DNA from: Eutypella sp. D-1
Taxonomy: Eukaryota; Ascomycota; Sordariomycetes; Xylariales; Diatrypaceae
Assembly (NCBI GenBank): GCA_023313575.1
Contig: JAJTTP010000001.1
Coordinates: 2,108,001 to 2,172,000 of the forward strand
Reading direction: 5' to 3'
DNA length: 64,000 nt
Position numbers and translations under genes: made by a program. Positions 62,465-64,000 of this stretch are shown here, one piece after another. Under the pieces are notes generated by a model. It saw only the letters and a program-made list of their open reading frames with translations, was not told the DNA's origin and ran no database searches. The number at the start of each line of letters is the position of its first letter. Positions within the stretch are counted from its first letter, which is position 1.

Positions 62465-64000
62465 CTAGTCGTCCGCTAACTTTGCGAAATGCTTGGACCA
62501 TAGCCAACCGACCACGTTCTTTGGGTCGTCCTGGTTCTTGGCAAGCCACAGCTCGCCTTTCTCGGCAATGACATCGAATATCTGGTTTAAAAAGATGGGT
62601 GAGTAATTTTTCCATGGGTGAATTGGTGGCTAGCTTGTAGTGAACGTACCTCTCCTGCCTGGTATGTTAGATAAGGGTACCCGGCTTCGTGTTTGGTAGT
62701 TTCGATATTGAACTCGAAAAGCGACGCGGCAAGCCAGAGAACGTTATATCCACCGGAAGCGGTCCGATCCCGCGAGGAAGCGCGTGACGATGCCATGGAG
62801 GGCCGTGGCTGACGTTCTGGCGTATCCGATAATGGAAGGGCGGACTGGAAAAGACCGGAGAATCGTTGGTTCTCCGGAGTCTGGTAAGGAGAAGGGTGCG
62901 TCGAGTTCGAGGAGCGGCGAGCATGGGCGCCCGAGTCTAGGCTCTGCCTTGCCAATGTTGGCACCGCTGGACTCGATTCATAGCTCTGGCCAGTACTAGG
63001 CCGCACCGAAGGCGCAGCCAGTGAACGCGTGCCCAACGAAAATTCCGAGGCCATGGGAGACCCGGACCCTGGGTGTGATTGGCCATTGTTGCTGCTTGGC
63101 TGATCACGGAAGTAAAACTGGTGTGGACTCGGGAATGATGTAGCTGAAGGAGATAGTGTGAGCTGACCGCTGTGCCGCCTGCCAAAGTCAGGTGTTGGCA
63201 GGGTTGGAGCCACGTCGCTGTTCAAGGATAAGCCTCTACCACGGTTATTATTGGAAACAGCTAGAAGCTCCGCCGGCTTAGGGCGAAGCCTGTCAAGTGA
63301 TTCCGAGGTGCTAGCCGAGTGGGAAGGCCGTCCCCATGAGGCGGGATTGATGATTCCGATGGTATTCATCTGTTCTTCCTGGAACTTGAAGTCACGCTGA
63401 AAAGTCGAGACAATGTCTGGAAGGTCTAGGACTTCAGAATCTTCAAGGACCGCTTTTACCTTCTCCTTCCAGATAGCATACCACTGGGCCTGAATTTTCA
63501 CGAAATTGCCCAGACAGATATTGCCGACCTTCTCAGTAAGAGCTGAGAGCTTCGGAAGCTCCTTCTTCAAGGCTTCGTTAAGCGCCTCATACTGTTCGAC
63601 TAATTCGGTGAGTTGCTTGTCGACCTTCTTGCCGTTTTTCTGGAGCTGGACGGCTTTGTCATAGTCCACGCGACGTTTAGACCGCTTTTTCATCGCCAGT
63701 GACGGGTTGCTGTACGATTTGATTACCATCTCAAAAGGCTCGATAACCTGTTTCCGGACTTGGGCAAGCTATTTTTAGGTCAGTATCTATTGTTGGTGAC
63801 ATGCACAGTTAGGACGCAAGCTCACATGTTGTTCGAGAGCCACTTTCTCCACATCTCTCATTGACACGTTGAAGCGAACCCATTTGCTCTCGATCTCGGG
63901 ATGGGGTGAGGGCTGAAGCCGCATGACCAGCTCCATCGAGGACAAAAACTGCAAGAACTCATGGACATAGTCGGTGACCTGTCTCGTGTAGAATTCCACA
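62465..64000 (-). CDS. BAR and SH3 protein, 3' part (dynamin-binding-protein/RhoGEF type)
   Basis: Minus strand, continuing past the window edge: exons 64000-63826 (partial), 63768-62650 and 62581-62465, about 470 codons seen. A helical region rich in Lys and Glu matches a BAR domain (RDVEKVALEQHLAQVRKQVI, KRRVDYDKAVQLQKNGKK, NFVKIQAQWYAIWKEKVKAV). BAR domains dimerise and bind curved membranes. A Ser/Pro-rich linker of about 200 residues follows. The C-terminus is an SH3-like domain (LAASLFEFNIETTKHEAGYP, then GELWLAKNQ and GWLWSKHF). In fungi this pair usually follows a RhoGEF (DH) domain in Tuba/Gef1-like exchange factors acting on Cdc42 or Rho at polarity and septation sites. The DH domain would lie beyond the window, so that part is inference. 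The SH3 domain is split by the last intron. Confidence 0.85.

Noticed and set aside
1..64000. tRNA, rRNA, CRISPR, virus or intact transposon
   Set aside because: I looked for tRNA-like T-loop sequences, terminal inverted or long direct repeats, transposase or reverse-transcriptase motifs and spaced repeats, and saw none that were convincing.

Overview
The window is nuclear DNA of a filamentous ascomycete, a member of Pezizomycotina and most likely of Sordariomycetes. The evidence is a giant leashin/involucrin-repeat gene (a Woronin-body tether found only in septate moulds), a velvet-family regulator with the VelB split domain, a Zn2Cys6 regulator with a fungal_trans domain, and introns mostly of 58-230 nt with GTRNGY donors and CTAAC-like branch sites. 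Exon structures below were built by hand from reading frames, splice sites and family conservation; none was checked against transcripts or databases.

Layout. 1-4814: no gene seen; low-complexity and somewhat AT-richer DNA upstream of the giant gene. 4815-26615 (+): leashin (lah), a 19.9-kb exon, a 309-nt intron and a 1.55-kb exon, together about 7163 aa. 27447-31022 (-): six-exon Zn2Cys6 transcription factor, convergent with lah. 33235-35406 (-): intronless 723-aa probable mitochondrial protein. 36425-37850 (+): uroporphyrinogen decarboxylase of haem synthesis, five exons. 38875-39276 (+): small protein with a C-terminal hydrophobic tail. 40103-41218 (-) and 43248-45166 (+): a D-2-hydroxyacid (D-mandelate-like) dehydrogenase and a Dal5-type MFS permease, divergent across 2 kb. 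45469-46999 (-): four-exon GNAT acyltransferase. 47905-48433 (-): DUF3602/Par32-like small protein. 50818-52564 (-): velB, six exons. 52565-62464: almost 10 kb without a recognisable gene, rich in palindromic CCTAGGTA-type words. 62465 to beyond 64000 (-): 3' part of a BAR plus SH3 protein of the dynamin-binding-protein/RhoGEF type.

How the genes relate. This is mostly an ordinary housekeeping and developmental neighbourhood with no biosynthetic cluster, virus or recognisable transposon. Two loci belong to hyphal biology: lah (septal-pore organelle tethering) and the BAR/SH3 protein (Cdc42/Rho polarity). velB and the Zn2Cys6 factor are regulators. The dehydrogenase and permease could form a small uptake and catabolism pair sharing a promoter.

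The most interesting item is the single lah intron. Its retention gives a stop four codons past the donor, its 3' end carries an in-frame ATG just before the acceptor, and its interior is pyrimidine-rich like a fungal promoter. The locus may therefore make one fused tether or two separate proteins, resembling the split lah-1/lah-2 arrangement of Neurospora.
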